Positions 1 to 6,831 of a stretch of DNA of 34,803 nucleotides are shown in pieces. The DNA is from Clostridiales bacterium (lineage in GTDB: Bacteria; Bacillota; Clostridia; Christensenellales; Aristaeellaceae): positions 1-34,803 of the forward strand of contig SVGW01000026.1 of assembly GCA_015056125.1 (NCBI GenBank), in the 5' to 3' direction. Below the pieces are notes generated by a model. It worked only from the letters and a program-made list of their open reading frames with translations. It was not told where the DNA came from and did no database searches. The number at the start of each line of letters is the position of its first letter. The stretch's first letter is position 1. A program made the position numbers and the translations under genes.

Positions 1-126
1 TAGGCTTTCCAGCCCTTTTCACAGGGCTGGAAAGCCATTTTTGCAGTAAATGTGATGGATCGAATGGAAGACTGCTTTAGCTGACTTCCATTCGCAGTTT
101 GTCGAAAATACTTTTTCGACAAACTG
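1..126. repeat. MITE-like repeat, left copy (cut by window edge)
   Basis: This stretch is nearly identical to 2381-2507, differing by one substitution and one inserted T near its left end. It contains three successive hairpins: 13-bp arms GGCTTTCCAGCCC / GGGCTGGAAAGCC at 3-35, GAATGGAAG / CTTCCATTC at about 62-94, and CAGTTTGTCGAAAA / TTTTCGACAAACTG at about 95-126. The right-hand copy is about 258 bp, so roughly 130 bp of this copy probably lies outside the window. There is no coding capacity. The right end abuts a terminator hairpin at 127-155, the same kind of junction as in the second copy. Confidence 0.85.
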
Positions 127-155
127 ACCGGCCCTTTTCCAAGGGCCGGTTTTTT
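127..155 (+). terminator. Rho-independent terminator
   Basis: The arms ACCGGCCCTT and AAGGGCCGGT enclose a TTCC loop and are followed by a run of T. It abuts the right end of the MITE-like repeat and lies just before the heparinase promoter. It presumably terminates a gene left of the window. Confidence 0.8.
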
Positions 156-156
156 A

Positions 157-185
157 TTGACAGATTATTTTTCACTGCTTATAAT
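157..185 (+). promoter_or_regulatory. Consensus sigma-A promoter of the heparinase gene
   Basis: TTGACA at 157-162 and TATAAT at 180-185 are separated by exactly 17 bp. Both hexamers match the housekeeping consensus fully. Transcription should begin near 192, about 28 nt before the ATG at 220. No operator or riboswitch is evident in the short leader. Confidence 0.85.
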
Positions 186-219
186 GAACGCGATGACATC
201 ATGAAATGAGGTGCAGGAT

Positions 220-2217
220 ATGGAACAGTTAGGAGGCCCTCGGCTGTCAGATGCACGTTTTTTCGGGGAATTGATTGATACCGCTTTGCCCGGACTGGAA
301 GCAATTCCCACCCTGGTGCAGGCGCAGAATTACGCTGCCTGCCGGCGTTTGTTTGCTTCCTATGTACGCAGTGCGCTGGATGAAGAAAAATTTTTTTCCG
401 TTCCCTATGAGTTTCCGGAAAATAAGTTCATGCTGCCCGGAGAAACGGAAGCAGAAGCGGCCCGGCGGATTGAACGGCTGCGCTTGATTTCCTGCGGTAC
501 GCCCCATCAGTTTGAAGGAAAAGTAGATTGGTTTTGCAATCCCACTTACAACCAATATGAAGAATGGACCTGGCAGTTGAGCCGCCATCATGAATGGAAG
601 CTCCTGGCCCATCAATACCGTCTCACTGGCGATGAAACCCATGCCAAGGTATTTGCAGGGCTTTTTGAAAGCTGGGTCCGGCAGGCGGCAGCTCCGGATG
701 AAGAAACGCCTTCAGGCGCCACGCTTTGCTGGCGCACCATTGAATGCGGCATCCGCATGGGCGCCAGCTGGCCTTACACGCTGTTTGCATTTTACAAGAG
801 CCTGCATTTTACGGATGATTTGCTCACCGACTGGTATAAATCCGTATGGGAGCACGGCCGTCGGCTGCGCACCCGGCACTGGAAAAATAACTGGCTGATC
901 ATGGAAATGAATGGCCTGGGCCAGATTGGTATTCTATATCCTGTTTTTAAAGAAAGCGGGGAGTGGCTGCAATATGCGGCAGATACATTGAACGCCGAGC
1001 TGGACAGACAAGTATATCCTGCTCCGGATGATTTCCAGGTGGAATTATCCACCAACTATCACTATGTGGCCGTGAATAACTATCTGCGCCTGATGCGAGT
1101 GGCCCAGGCGTATGAGGTTCCGCTTCCGGCAGCGTTTACGGGACGCCTTGAAAAAATGCTGGAATTTTATATCAAAATCATGCGGCCGGATGGATATTGC
1201 CCGGATATCAATGACGGAACCAACGGGGCGATTGTGCGCTATCTAAAACCGCATCAGCATCTCTTTGGCGGCAACAGGTTGTTTCAGTGGCTGCTGAACG
1301 GGCGTAGGGGAGAGGGCCCGGCTTATACTTCGGCTGCGCTGGAATATGCAGGCATGATGGTGATGCGGGATGGATGGGGCGAAAATGATACCTGGGGATT
1401 TCTGGACGCAGCTCCCTTTGGTACGGCCCATCAGCATGAGGACAAGCTGAATTTCCTTTTGCATGCCAAGGGGAAATATATCCTTACCGAGTGCGGGAAT
1501 TATGCTTATGACGGCTCGGAGATGCGGAAATATGCTCTCTCCACCCGTTCACACAATACCGTGCGGGTGAACGGCATGGACCAGAACAGAAGGAAGAATT
1601 ATTGCTGGGAAGAAGAGGATGTTCAAAAGAAGGCCGGTATGCTTTATCGGATGGAGGAGCATTTTGACTATGCGGCCGGCGTATACGATGAGGGCTACGG
1701 CGAGGCGGAGTATCGGGGCGCTGTACACAGGCGATCGGTGCTGTTTTTGAAAAAGCCGGAGGGTATGGAGCCATTCTTCGTAGTCACAGATCGGCTCATC
1801 AGCCGGGATCAGAATGAATATGAGATTCTGTGGCACACGGATGCACAGGAAGTCAAGGTGCGGGGCATGCAGGCACAGGCGGATTTTCTGCATTTTCTCT
1901 GCAGCCTGAACGCCGACAGAGGGCATGAAGTGGGCGTGGTCAGCGCCCAGAAAGAGCCGGAATATCAGGGCTGGCAATGCCCGACCAAGCAGCAGCGGGC
2001 GGATCTTCCGCTGCCTACGGTGCGCTATATCGCCCGGGGCAATACGCTTCGTGTGGTCACGGTGCTGTATCCTGATGAGAATTGCCCGATTGTGCAGGTG
2101 ACAGCTTCAGAATGCGCAGAAGACACCTCCATTCATTTGCAGATGCGGGATGGCAACGAAATGCTGCTGGACGAACGGGATTTTGCGCCTGCGGATTTTG
2201 ATTGCGCGGAACTATAA
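220..2217 (+). CDS. Heparinase II/III family protein (polysaccharide lyase-like)
   Basis: This 665-aa protein resembles the heparinase II/III family, whose members cleave uronic-acid-containing polysaccharides by beta-elimination. The N-terminal two thirds look like the alpha/alpha toroid domain (about residues 60-370), with an ELSTNYHY segment near 275-282. The C-terminal beta-sandwich region begins near 380 and carries the family's AHQHEDKLNF segment (His404, His406), then ECGNYAYDG and STRSHNTVRVNG. I see no signal peptide, so the enzyme may act on imported oligosaccharides in the cytoplasm. ATG at 220 is chosen because GAGGTG at 208-213 is a good ribosome binding site 6 nt upstream; GTG at 211 overlaps that site. 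It is the only plus-strand gene in the first 5 kb and lies between two copies of a MITE-like repeat. The substrate cannot be assigned from sequence. Confidence 0.88.
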   Translation: MEQLGGPRLSDARFFGELIDTALPGLEAIPTLVQAQNYAACRRLFASYVRSALDEEKFFSVPYEFPENKFMLPGETEAEAARRIERLRLISCGTPHQFEGKVDWFCNPTYNQYEEWTWQLSRHHEWKLLAHQYRLTGDETHAKVFAGLFESWVRQAAAPDEETPSGATLCWRTIECGIRMGASWPYTLFAFYKSLHFTDDLLTDWYKSVWEHGRRLRTRHWKNNWLIMEMNGLGQIGILYPVFKESGEWLQYAADTLNAELDRQVYPAPDDFQVELSTNYHYVAVNNYLRLMRVAQAYEVPLPAAFTGRLEKMLEFYIKIMRPDGYCPDINDGTNGAIVRYLKPHQHLFGGNRLFQWLLNGRRGEGPAYTSAALEYAGMMVMRDGWGENDTWGFLDAAPFGTAHQHEDKLNFLLHAKGKYILTECGNYAYDGSEMRKYALSTRSHNTVRVNGMDQNRRKNYCWEEEDVQKKAGMLYRMEEHFDYAAGVYDEGYGEAEYRGAVHRRSVLFLKKPEGMEPFFVVTDRLISRDQNEYEILWHTDAQEVKVRGMQAQADFLHFLCSLNADRGHEVGVVSAQKEPEYQGWQCPTKQQRADLPLPTVRYIARGNTLRVVTVLYPDENCPIVQVTASECAEDTSIHLQMRDGNEMLLDERDFAPADFDCAEL

Positions 2218-2221
2218 AGAA

Positions 2222-2249
2222 AAAGGAAACGCTTTTATGCGTTTCCTTT
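2222..2249 (+). terminator. Terminator hairpin of the heparinase gene, proximal copy
   Basis: The arms AAAGGAAACGC and GCGTTTCCTTT form an 11-bp stem 4 nt after the stop codon. The same 28 bases recur at 2508-2535. This copy has lost its long T run because the MITE-like element begins immediately at 2250. Confidence 0.75.
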
Positions 2250-2507
2250 CAGACTGTCAAAAAACCCTTGGGATACGTCGAAGGGCCGCTGCCCTTCGAC
2301 TGAAATCCGCAGCCGGCGACATGTGCGGCGGCGAGGAGCGGAAGTATTCCGCTTCCTATATCAATTTACGGCCGCAAAAATAGGCTTTCCATCCCTTTTT
2401 CACAGGGCTGGAAAGCCATTTTTGCAGTAAATGTGATGGATCGAATGGAAGACTGCTTTAGCTGACTTCCATTCGCAGTTTGTCGAAAATACTTTTTCGA
2501 CAAACTG
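2250..2507. mobile_element. MITE-like element, complete copy, flanked by 28-bp direct repeats
   Basis: This 258-bp non-coding element starts CAGACTGTC-AAAAA and ends with the inverse of CAGTTTGTCGAAAAA, so its ends are imperfect inverted repeats. Inside are several hairpins, including GTCGAAGGGC / GCCCTTCGAC at 2277-2300, a GCGGAA..TTCCGC hairpin near 2338-2354, and the three hairpins shared with 1-126. The 28-bp palindrome at 2222-2249 is repeated exactly at 2508-2535, as expected if insertion duplicated the terminator. It carries no transposase, so it would need one in trans. Confidence 0.7.
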
Positions 2508-2538
2508 AAAGGAAACGCTTTTATGCGTTTCCTTTTTT
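2508..2538. terminator. Terminator hairpin, distal copy, shared by convergent genes
   Basis: The 11-bp stem AAAGGAAACGC / GCGTTTCCTTT is followed by six T on the plus strand. It can end plus-strand transcripts that read through the MITE. On the minus strand it directly follows the stop codon of the DUF523 gene (TAA at 2537-2539), so it may serve both directions. Confidence 0.75.
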
Positions 2539-2971
2539 ATAGCTGAGATATTTTTTCGTGTTCCTCTTCTGTAAGCACCCTGATGCCGTGCTGCTTCAGC
2601 AGGGCGGCGGTGACGCCGTCGCCGGGGCGCAGGGCATCGGAGAAGGCGCCGTCATATACCTGGCCGCAGCCGCAGGAAGGGCTGCGGCTTTTTAGGATGG
2701 CCAGCTGGCAGCCCAGGGTTTCATAGAGGAAAAGCGCTTCCCGGGCCCCTTTTTGATAAGCGGCGGTTACATCGGCGCCCTGATTGCTGATTACCTTTTC
2801 TCCCTGGATTTCCGCTGGCGGGCGGGGCGTGGGCAGGCCGCCTAGCTGCTCCGGGCAAACGGGGATCAGGGTATGCTTATTCCGGAGGGCGAGCACCCGA
2901 TGGCTGGGCTTGCTTTTCCCATCATAGCGGCAGGAGCAGCCCAACAGACAGGCGCTGACTAAGATTTTCAA
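2537..2971 (-). CDS. DUF523 domain-containing protein
   Basis: The 144-aa product matches the full length of the DUF523 family, which has no established function. It opens with the typical KILVSACLLG and YDGKS motifs, followed by CPEQLGGLPTPRPP near residue 40 and LKSRSPSCG near residue 95; the cysteines suggest a metal or redox role, which is my inference. I place the start at TTG (2971-2969) because AGAGGA lies 6 nt upstream and the family begins M-K-I-L-V. A longer reading frame to 3121 runs through hairpin repeat R1 and is judged spurious. It converges with the heparinase gene and is last in the yfbR-dut-deoD-DUF523 run. Confidence 0.85.
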   Translation of the reverse strand: MKILVSACLLGCSCRYDGKSKPSHRVLALRNKHTLIPVCPEQLGGLPTPRPPAEIQGEKVISNQGADVTAAYQKGAREALFLYETLGCQLAILKSRSPSCGCGQVYDGAFSDALRPGDGVTAALLKQHGIRVLTEEEHEKISQL

Positions 2972-3043
2972 ATTGATTCCTCTTTCCATTTTTTGCTGCA
3001 CGGAGAAATTACAGCTTGAACGACGATTGAAGCATTCCGAATC

Positions 3044-3105
3044 CGTTTTCTTTGGGAGAGCGCGAGAGGGATTTTCTTTTTCAAAAGAAAACCCCTCTCG
3101 CAATA
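3044..3105 (+). repeat. Hairpin repeat R1 downstream of deoD
   Basis: A 19-bp stem (arms 3062-3080 and 3083-3101, one mismatch) is preceded by the family's left extension CCGTTTTCTTTGGGAGAGC. It lies 9 nt beyond the deoD stop codon. Strand denotes orientation within the repeat family. Confidence 0.8.
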
Positions 3106-3113
3106 TTCTTTTA

Positions 3114-3818
3114 TTAGGCAATCTCCAGGGCGATTTCCATCATCTGGGTGAAGGTTTCCCGCACTTCCTGAGGGGTGAGGCCTTCGCCGGTGAAGGGGTT
3201 ATCGGAGATGGTGAGCAGGGCCAGGGCATTTTTGCCGGCCTTGGCGGCGTTCATATAAAGGGCAAAGGCCTCCATTTCCACGGCCAGCACGCCCAATTTG
3301 CTCAGCACCTCATTCTGGGTAGGGGTGGCGGCATCATAGAAGGTGTCGGAGGAGAAAATGGGACCCACGGGCATTTCCACGCCCATTTTCCGGGCCACGG
3401 CCACCGCCTTTTCCAGCAATTCAAAGGAGGCGCAGGGAGCCATGCTGCCGTCAAAGCCGAATTGCTTGCCAAAGTTGGAATTGGTGTAGGCGCTCATAGC
3501 CGCCACAATGGAGCGCACCTTGAGATAGGGCTGAAGGAGCCCTGCCGAGCCCACACGGATGATGTTGTCCACACCATAATAGTTGTACAATTCGTGGGAG
3601 TAGATGCCGATGGAGGGAATGCCCATGCCGCTGGCCATTACGGATACTTTTTTCCCCTTATATTCTCCGGTGTAGCCGTGAATGCCGCGCACATTGTTGA
3701 CCAGCTTTGTATTTTGAAGATATGTATCGGCAATGAATTTTGCCCGCAAAGGATCCCCGGGCATCAGCACCGTTTTTGCAAAATCTCCCTTTTCCGCCGA
3801 ATTATGCAGCGTTCCCAT
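3114..3818 (-). CDS. deoD: Purine-nucleoside phosphorylase, DeoD type
   Basis: This 234-aa hexameric-type phosphorylase splits purine (deoxy)ribonucleosides with phosphate into base and (deoxy)ribose-1-phosphate in the cytoplasm. The phosphate site motif MPGDPLRAKFIA lies near residues 19-30, followed by GMGIPSIGIYSHEL, RVGSAG near 85, EMEAFALY near 180 and ISDNPFTGE near 205. That aspartate (SDN) is the family's catalytic acid. Length matches E. coli DeoD (239 aa). The start at 3818 has a strong AAGGAGGT site; the frame extending further upstream passes through repeat R2. Repeats R1 and R2 bracket the gene in opposite orientations. With dut and yfbR upstream it forms a nucleotide salvage group. 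Confidence 0.93.
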   Translation of the reverse strand: MGTLHNSAEKGDFAKTVLMPGDPLRAKFIADTYLQNTKLVNNVRGIHGYTGEYKGKKVSVMASGMGIPSIGIYSHELYNYYGVDNIIRVGSAGLLQPYLKVRSIVAAMSAYTNSNFGKQFGFDGSMAPCASFELLEKAVAVARKMGVEMPVGPIFSSDTFYDAATPTQNEVLSKLGVLAVEMEAFALYMNAAKAGKNALALLTISDNPFTGEGLTPQEVRETFTQMMEIALEIA

Positions 3819-3839
3819 TACAGAACCTCCTTGTATTTT

Positions 3840-3900
3840 TTGCGGGGGAACCGCTTTTGAGTCAAAAGCGGTTCCCCCGCGCCCCTTCCGAAAACCGAAT
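3840..3900 (-). repeat. Hairpin repeat R2 (inverted copy) between dut and deoD
   Basis: Arms beginning GCGGGGGAACCGCTTTTG (3842 onward) and ending at 3880 form a perfect stem with a loop around GAGTC. The family extension GCCCCTTCCGAAAACCG follows, so this copy runs opposite to R1. It sits 22 nt upstream of the deoD ATG. Confidence 0.8.
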
Positions 3901-3963
3901 GGGAAGGAGCCGGTATCCGCTTGATCTGTTTGCGTGTCCCCGATATTTTGATGTTTTTTTGAA

Positions 3964-4389
3964 TTAATTCGCCCCCGTGGAACCGATTCCGCCCCGATTG
4001 GGGCCATCCAGAAATTCCACGGTTTCCAAGGTCACCTGCGGCATTTTTTCCACGATTCTGAATTGGCAGATACGATCGCCCTTTTCGATTCTGGTATCCC
4101 GCATGGCCAGGGCAGAGTAGCGCCAGATATCGTTGTCCCCGCAGTAGCTTTCGTCAATGATACCCATGCCGTTGGCCTGAATTACGCCCCATTTTTTGAA
4201 GGTAGAAGAGCGGGAAAGAAGATGGGCTTCATAGCCCTTGGGCAGCTTCATGGATACGCCCAGGGAAATCAAGCGATATTCCCCGGCTTTCATTTCCACC
4301 GTTTCTGCTGCCCTTAAATCAATCCAATCCCCCTGGGGCAGCTTTTCCAGGGGCTGGGTATCTCCGTGATAACGCACTTGAATGACCAT
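3964..4389 (-). CDS. dut: dUTP diphosphatase (dUTPase)
   Basis: This 141-aa trimeric-type dUTPase hydrolyses dUTP to dUMP, keeping uracil out of DNA and feeding thymidylate synthesis. All five family motifs are visible: DLRAAE near 24, [12 protein letters not shown] near 58, [15 protein letters not shown] near 73 (carrying the catalytic aspartate), [10 protein letters not shown] near 101, and the C-terminal RGGIGSTG near 132 that closes over the substrate. Motif 3 is slightly unusual ([12 protein letters not shown] where GVIDxxYxGE is common) but key residues are kept. The start has an AGAGGA site. Upstream is yfbR, another enzyme of deoxynucleotide clean-up, separated by repeat R3. Confidence 0.93.
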   Translation of the reverse strand: MVIQVRYHGDTQPLEKLPQGDWIDLRAAETVEMKAGEYRLISLGVSMKLPKGYEAHLLSRSSTFKKWGVIQANGMGIIDESYCGDNDIWRYSALAMRDTRIEKGDRICQFRIVEKMPQVTLETVEFLDGPNRGGIGSTGAN

Positions 4390-4457
4390 ACTTTATCCTC
4401 TTTTATGTTATAGTTTGCACGATAATATTCGCCGTGACAGATAAGAATCCTTTTTTA

Positions 4458-4524
4458 TTCGGCTTTCTTGGAAGGGGTGCGGGGGAACCGTTCTTTGGCC
4501 TGCAAAGAATGGTTCCCCCGCAAT
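4458..4524 (+). repeat. Hairpin repeat R3 downstream of yfbR
   Basis: Arms at 4479-4497 and 4503-4521 (GCGGGGGAACCGTTCTTTG and its complement with one G-T pair) follow the extension CGGCTTTCTTGGAAGGGGT. It lies 7 nt beyond the yfbR stop codon and upstream of dut. Confidence 0.8.
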
Positions 4525-4530
4525 AATATG

Positions 4531-5115
4531 TTATTCTTCGGAAAGCTCGTCCAGGGTGAGGGTGAAGCCGGGCACGCATTCGCTCATAAAATCCTGCACT
4601 TCGGGCAGATCAATCTGATCGATGGATTTTTTCACGCTTTTTCTGGCCTGCTCAAATTCCAGATTGCCCGCCTTGCGCTCCTCCAGGCATTTGATATAGG
4701 CGCAGATCCGGTCTGCCGCCTTTACCAGCCGCCACTCGGGGGTGTTTTCGCGGTGAGCGATAAGGGGGGTATAGTATTCCCTCAGATCGGGAGGCAGCAT
4801 GGAAAGCAGCTGCTGAGCGGCCAATTCTTCCAGCTTGTTGTATTCGGTTTTGATGGCAGGGTTGTGGTGCTTGATGGGAGTGGGCAAATCGCCGGTGATC
4901 ACTTCACTGCTGTCGTGATATACGGCCAGGGCCATCACATGCTCTGGATTATAATGTTTTTGATAGCGCACATTGCCCATCACCGCTATGCAATGGGCCA
5001 CCATAGCGGTTTGCAGGGCATGCTCCATATCATTTTCAGGGAGGGTATTGCGCATCAGCCCCCAGCGCTGAATGAAGCGCATGCGGCTGATATAGGCAAA
5101 AAAATGATGTTCCAT
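4531..5115 (-). CDS. yfbR: HD-domain 5'-deoxynucleotidase, YfbR family
   Basis: This 194-aa HD-domain protein resembles E. coli YfbR (199 aa), which dephosphorylates deoxyribonucleoside 5'-monophosphates. It begins MEHHFFAYISRMRFIQRWGLMRN, as YfbR does. His32 (DMEH), His67-Asp68 (YHDSSE) and a later aspartate (KAADRI, near 135) are the expected metal ligands, and TGDLPTPIK follows the HD pair. I chose ATG at 5115, preceded by AAGGAG, over an upstream in-frame start. The ribosome binding site overlaps the -35 box of the divergent thiT promoter, so the two genes share a very short control region. No clear promoter for this gene was found. Confidence 0.9.
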   Translation of the reverse strand: MEHHFFAYISRMRFIQRWGLMRNTLPENDMEHALQTAMVAHCIAVMGNVRYQKHYNPEHVMALAVYHDSSEVITGDLPTPIKHHNPAIKTEYNKLEELAAQQLLSMLPPDLREYYTPLIAHRENTPEWRLVKAADRICAYIKCLEERKAGNLEFEQARKSVKKSIDQIDLPEVQDFMSECVPGFTLTLDELSEE

Positions 5116-5126
5116 ACCAATACTCC

Positions 5127-5156
5127 TTGACAAGATCATGCTTTTGTGGTTATAAT
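5127..5156 (+). promoter_or_regulatory. Promoter of the thiT riboswitch transcript
   Basis: TTGACA at 5127-5132 and TATAAT at 5151-5156 have an 18-bp spacer. The expected start near 5163 is a few bases before the TPP aptamer. The -35 box overlaps the ribosome binding site of divergent yfbR. Confidence 0.85.
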
Positions 5157-5168
5157 GCTCTCGTGCAT

Positions 5169-5248
5169 CCGCTGGGGGCGTCGCGCAAAAGCGTGGCTGA
5201 GATAGAACCCTTAGAACCTGTGTAGATCATCCTACCGAAGGGAAGCGG
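5169..5248 (+). ncRNA. TPP riboswitch (THI element)
   Basis: The conserved THI-box segments occur in order: GGGGGCG at 5174-5180, GGCTGAGATAGAACCCTTAG at about 5194-5213, ACCTG at about 5216-5220, and CCGAAGGGAAGC near 5235-5246. CCGCT at 5169-5173 pairs with AGCGG at 5244-5248 to close the P1 helix, and GTAG/CTAC pair in the right arm. An intrinsic terminator follows 34 nt later, so thiamine pyrophosphate binding probably ends transcription before the thiamine transporter gene. Confidence 0.93.
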
Positions 5249-5282
5249 CACGCGGGCTGATGATAGCCGCGTCATACCGTTT

Positions 5283-5311
5283 CCCACACGCAATTGAGCG
5301 TGTGGGTTTTT
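5283..5311 (+). terminator. Riboswitch expression-platform terminator
   Basis: The arms CCCACACGC and GCGTGTGGG enclose AATTGA and are followed by TTTTT. It lies between the TPP aptamer and the thiT ribosome binding site. A competing hairpin around CGCGGGCT / AGCCGCG at about 5252-5272 may help decide between readthrough and termination. Confidence 0.85.
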
Positions 5312-5348
5312 GTATGCCGGATGCAACAGAAAAGGAGGTTGGTACTCT

Positions 5349-6026
5349 ATGTCTCTTTTCCTCGCATCGGCACGGGCCGAAGAAACGGCTGCGGAAGCGG
5401 CACCCACCTGGGGCCAGGAATTGGTGGAAAAATTCGCTGAAACCCCGGCAACTACCTGGATCGCCGTAGCAGTGATTGCGCTGATGGGCGCCGTTTTGAT
5501 GGCTGCAGGCAAAACGCGCAAGCAATGGAATGCGAAAACCATCGCCTTCGCCTCCCTTGCTATCGCCCTTTCCTTCGTGCTCTCCTGTTTTAGGCTCTAC
5601 AGGATGCCCCAGGGCGGCTCTGTTACTCCTGGCAGTATGCTGCCCATCATGCTCTTTTCTGCGGCCTTTGGCATGGGCCCCGGGCTGCTGGTGGGCGCTG
5701 CCTACGGCGTATTGCAGTATCTGCAGGGCGGCTATTTCCTGAATGTGTGGCAGTTTTTGCTGGATTATGTCCTGGCGTATACGGCCCTGGGCCTGACGGG
5801 CATTGCCAAGAAGCTGCCGGAAAAATGGGGCCTGTATGCCGGCATGGCGCTGGCAGCTGTGGGCCGGGCACTGTCTGCCACACTGGCGGGCTATATGTTT
5901 TGGGACACGGCCCTCTGGCCCAGCCTGGTGTATAACGGCACCTATCTGATCCCGGATACCCTGGTATGCATGGTGCTGGCGGCTTTTATTGCAAAACCTG
6001 TAATGAGGATTCTGAAAGCCAAGTAA
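5349..6026 (+). CDS. thiT: Thiamine transporter ThiT (ECF S component)
   Basis: This 225-aa membrane protein is the substrate-binding subunit of a thiamine ECF transporter and needs the shared EcfA/A'/T module, which is not in this window. The ThiT signature RMPQGGSVTPGSMLPI lies near residues 84-100, and aromatic residues near WQFLLDYVLAY and the C-terminal YNGTYL are in the expected binding region. It has about six hydrophobic segments plus an N-terminal extension of roughly 50 residues with an extra hydrophobic helix (TTWIAVAVIALMGAVLMAAG). The start at 5349 follows AAAGGAGG by 10 nt. Regulation by TPP is shown by the riboswitch and terminator just upstream. Confidence 0.93.
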   Translation: MSLFLASARAEETAAEAAPTWGQELVEKFAETPATTWIAVAVIALMGAVLMAAGKTRKQWNAKTIAFASLAIALSFVLSCFRLYRMPQGGSVTPGSMLPIMLFSAAFGMGPGLLVGAAYGVLQYLQGGYFLNVWQFLLDYVLAYTALGLTGIAKKLPEKWGLYAGMALAAVGRALSATLAGYMFWDTALWPSLVYNGTYLIPDTLVCMVLAAFIAKPVMRILKAK

Positions 6027-6082
6027 CATTGCTTTTGCTTTGAGGAGCAATCGACGTAAAGATACGATTCTTAAATTCCCAT

Positions 6083-6150
6083 TCAGTTTTCTTGGATGGG
6101 GTGCAGGGGAAACCGTTCTTTGGCCTCCAAAGAATGGTTTCCCCGCTTTT
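6083..6150 (+). repeat. Hairpin repeat R4 between convergent thiT and rqcP
   Basis: Arms starting GCAGGGGAAACCGTTCTTTGG at 6103 and ending at 6146 form a long stem around a CCT loop, after the extension CAGTTTTCTTGGATGGGGT. TTTT follows on the plus strand, so here it could end thiT transcripts, while it lies 11 nt beyond the rqcP stop. Confidence 0.75.
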
Positions 6151-6160
6151 ATTTACCTCG

Positions 6161-6433
6161 TTAACCCCGTTCGGCGGCAACGGCAGGGTCTTCTTCCAAT
6201 ACGCGGTACATTTCGGCGGCGTTTTCCTTGCGCACCACTTCTTTCACATCGGTGATCTGATAGCGGCCCACCCGATTGCCAAAGCGAATTTCCATTACGT
6301 CGCCTTCCTTCACTTCGGCGCCGGCCTTGGCCACTTTTCCGTTCACGGTGACACGACCGCCATCGCAGGCTTCTTTGGCCACGGTGCGCCGCTTGATAAT
6401 GCGGGAAACTTTTAAATACTTATCCAAACGCAT
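6161..6433 (-). CDS. rqcP: S4-domain RNA-binding protein RqcP (YabO family)
   Basis: This 90-aa S4-fold protein matches Bacillus YabO/RqcP, which works with RqcH on stalled 50S subunits to add alanine tails to nascent chains during ribosome quality control. The whole protein aligns by eye: MRLDKYLKVSRIIKRRTVAKEA at the start, then GRVTVNGKVAKAG, VKEGDVMEIRFGN and a C-terminal KENAAEMYRVLEE. The start at 6433 has a GGGAGGT site. It follows hup after an intrinsic terminator, so expression needs readthrough or its own promoter. Co-location with hup, mazG and a SpoVB-like flippase is the usual Firmicute arrangement. Confidence 0.92.
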   Translation of the reverse strand: MRLDKYLKVSRIIKRRTVAKEACDGGRVTVNGKVAKAGAEVKEGDVMEIRFGNRVGRYQITDVKEVVRKENAAEMYRVLEEDPAVAAERG

Positions 6434-6464
6434 AATTGATTTTTACCTCCCTGAATATTTGGAG

Positions 6465-6494
6465 AAAAAAAGCCGCGCCCAAAGGCACGGCTTT
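6465..6494 (-). terminator. Intrinsic terminator after hup
   Basis: On the minus strand GCCGTGCC and GGCGCGGC pair (one G-U) around TTTG and are followed by seven T. It lies 13 nt after the hup stop codon and before rqcP. Confidence 0.88.
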
Positions 6495-6506
6495 CATAAT
6501 GCCAAA

Positions 6507-6779
6507 TTAGTTGATGCTATCCTTGAGGGCCTTGCCGACCTTGAAGGAAGCAGTCTTGCTGGCAGCGATGGTGATTTCTTCGCCGGTGCGGGGATTGCGG
6601 GCAGTGCGGGCGGGGCGCTCCTTGCTTTCGAAGGTGCCAAAGCCAACCAGCTGAACCTTGTCGCCAGCCTTCAGGGTTTCGGTTACAACGTCAACAAAAG
6701 CGGCCAGAGCCTTTTCGGCATCCTTTTTGGACAGCTCGGCCTTCTGAGCCAGCGCCACGATCAATTCGGACTTATTCAT
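6507..6779 (-). CDS. hup: HU-family DNA-binding protein
   Basis: This 90-aa protein is a full-length [27 protein letters not shown] at the N-terminal dimerisation helices, then [28 protein letters not shown], which includes the DNA-bending beta arm with its RNPRTG tip and following proline-poor turn. HU is an abundant dimeric nucleoid protein that bends DNA non-specifically. The start follows TTGGAGGGT. It sits directly downstream of mazG (52-nt gap) and ends in its own strong terminator, which fits a highly expressed gene. No odd residues are seen. Confidence 0.96.
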   Translation of the reverse strand: MNKSELIVALAQKAELSKKDAEKALAAFVDVVTETLKAGDKVQLVGFGTFESKERPARTARNPRTGEEITIAASKTASFKVGKALKDSIN

Positions 6780-6831
6780 GTAGTTTACCCTCCAATGATT
6801 TTTTCAAAATGACAAGCCGCAAAGCCAAGGC

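Noticed and set aside
2972-3121. N-terminal extension of the DUF523 protein by 50 residues
   Set aside because: The extra part is translated from hairpin repeat R1, lacks similarity to the family, and a TTG with a ribosome binding site lies at the expected start.
3819-4007. N-terminal extension of DeoD
   Set aside because: It would read through repeat R2 and into the end of dut. ATG at 3818 has a strong ribosome binding site and gives the normal DeoD length.
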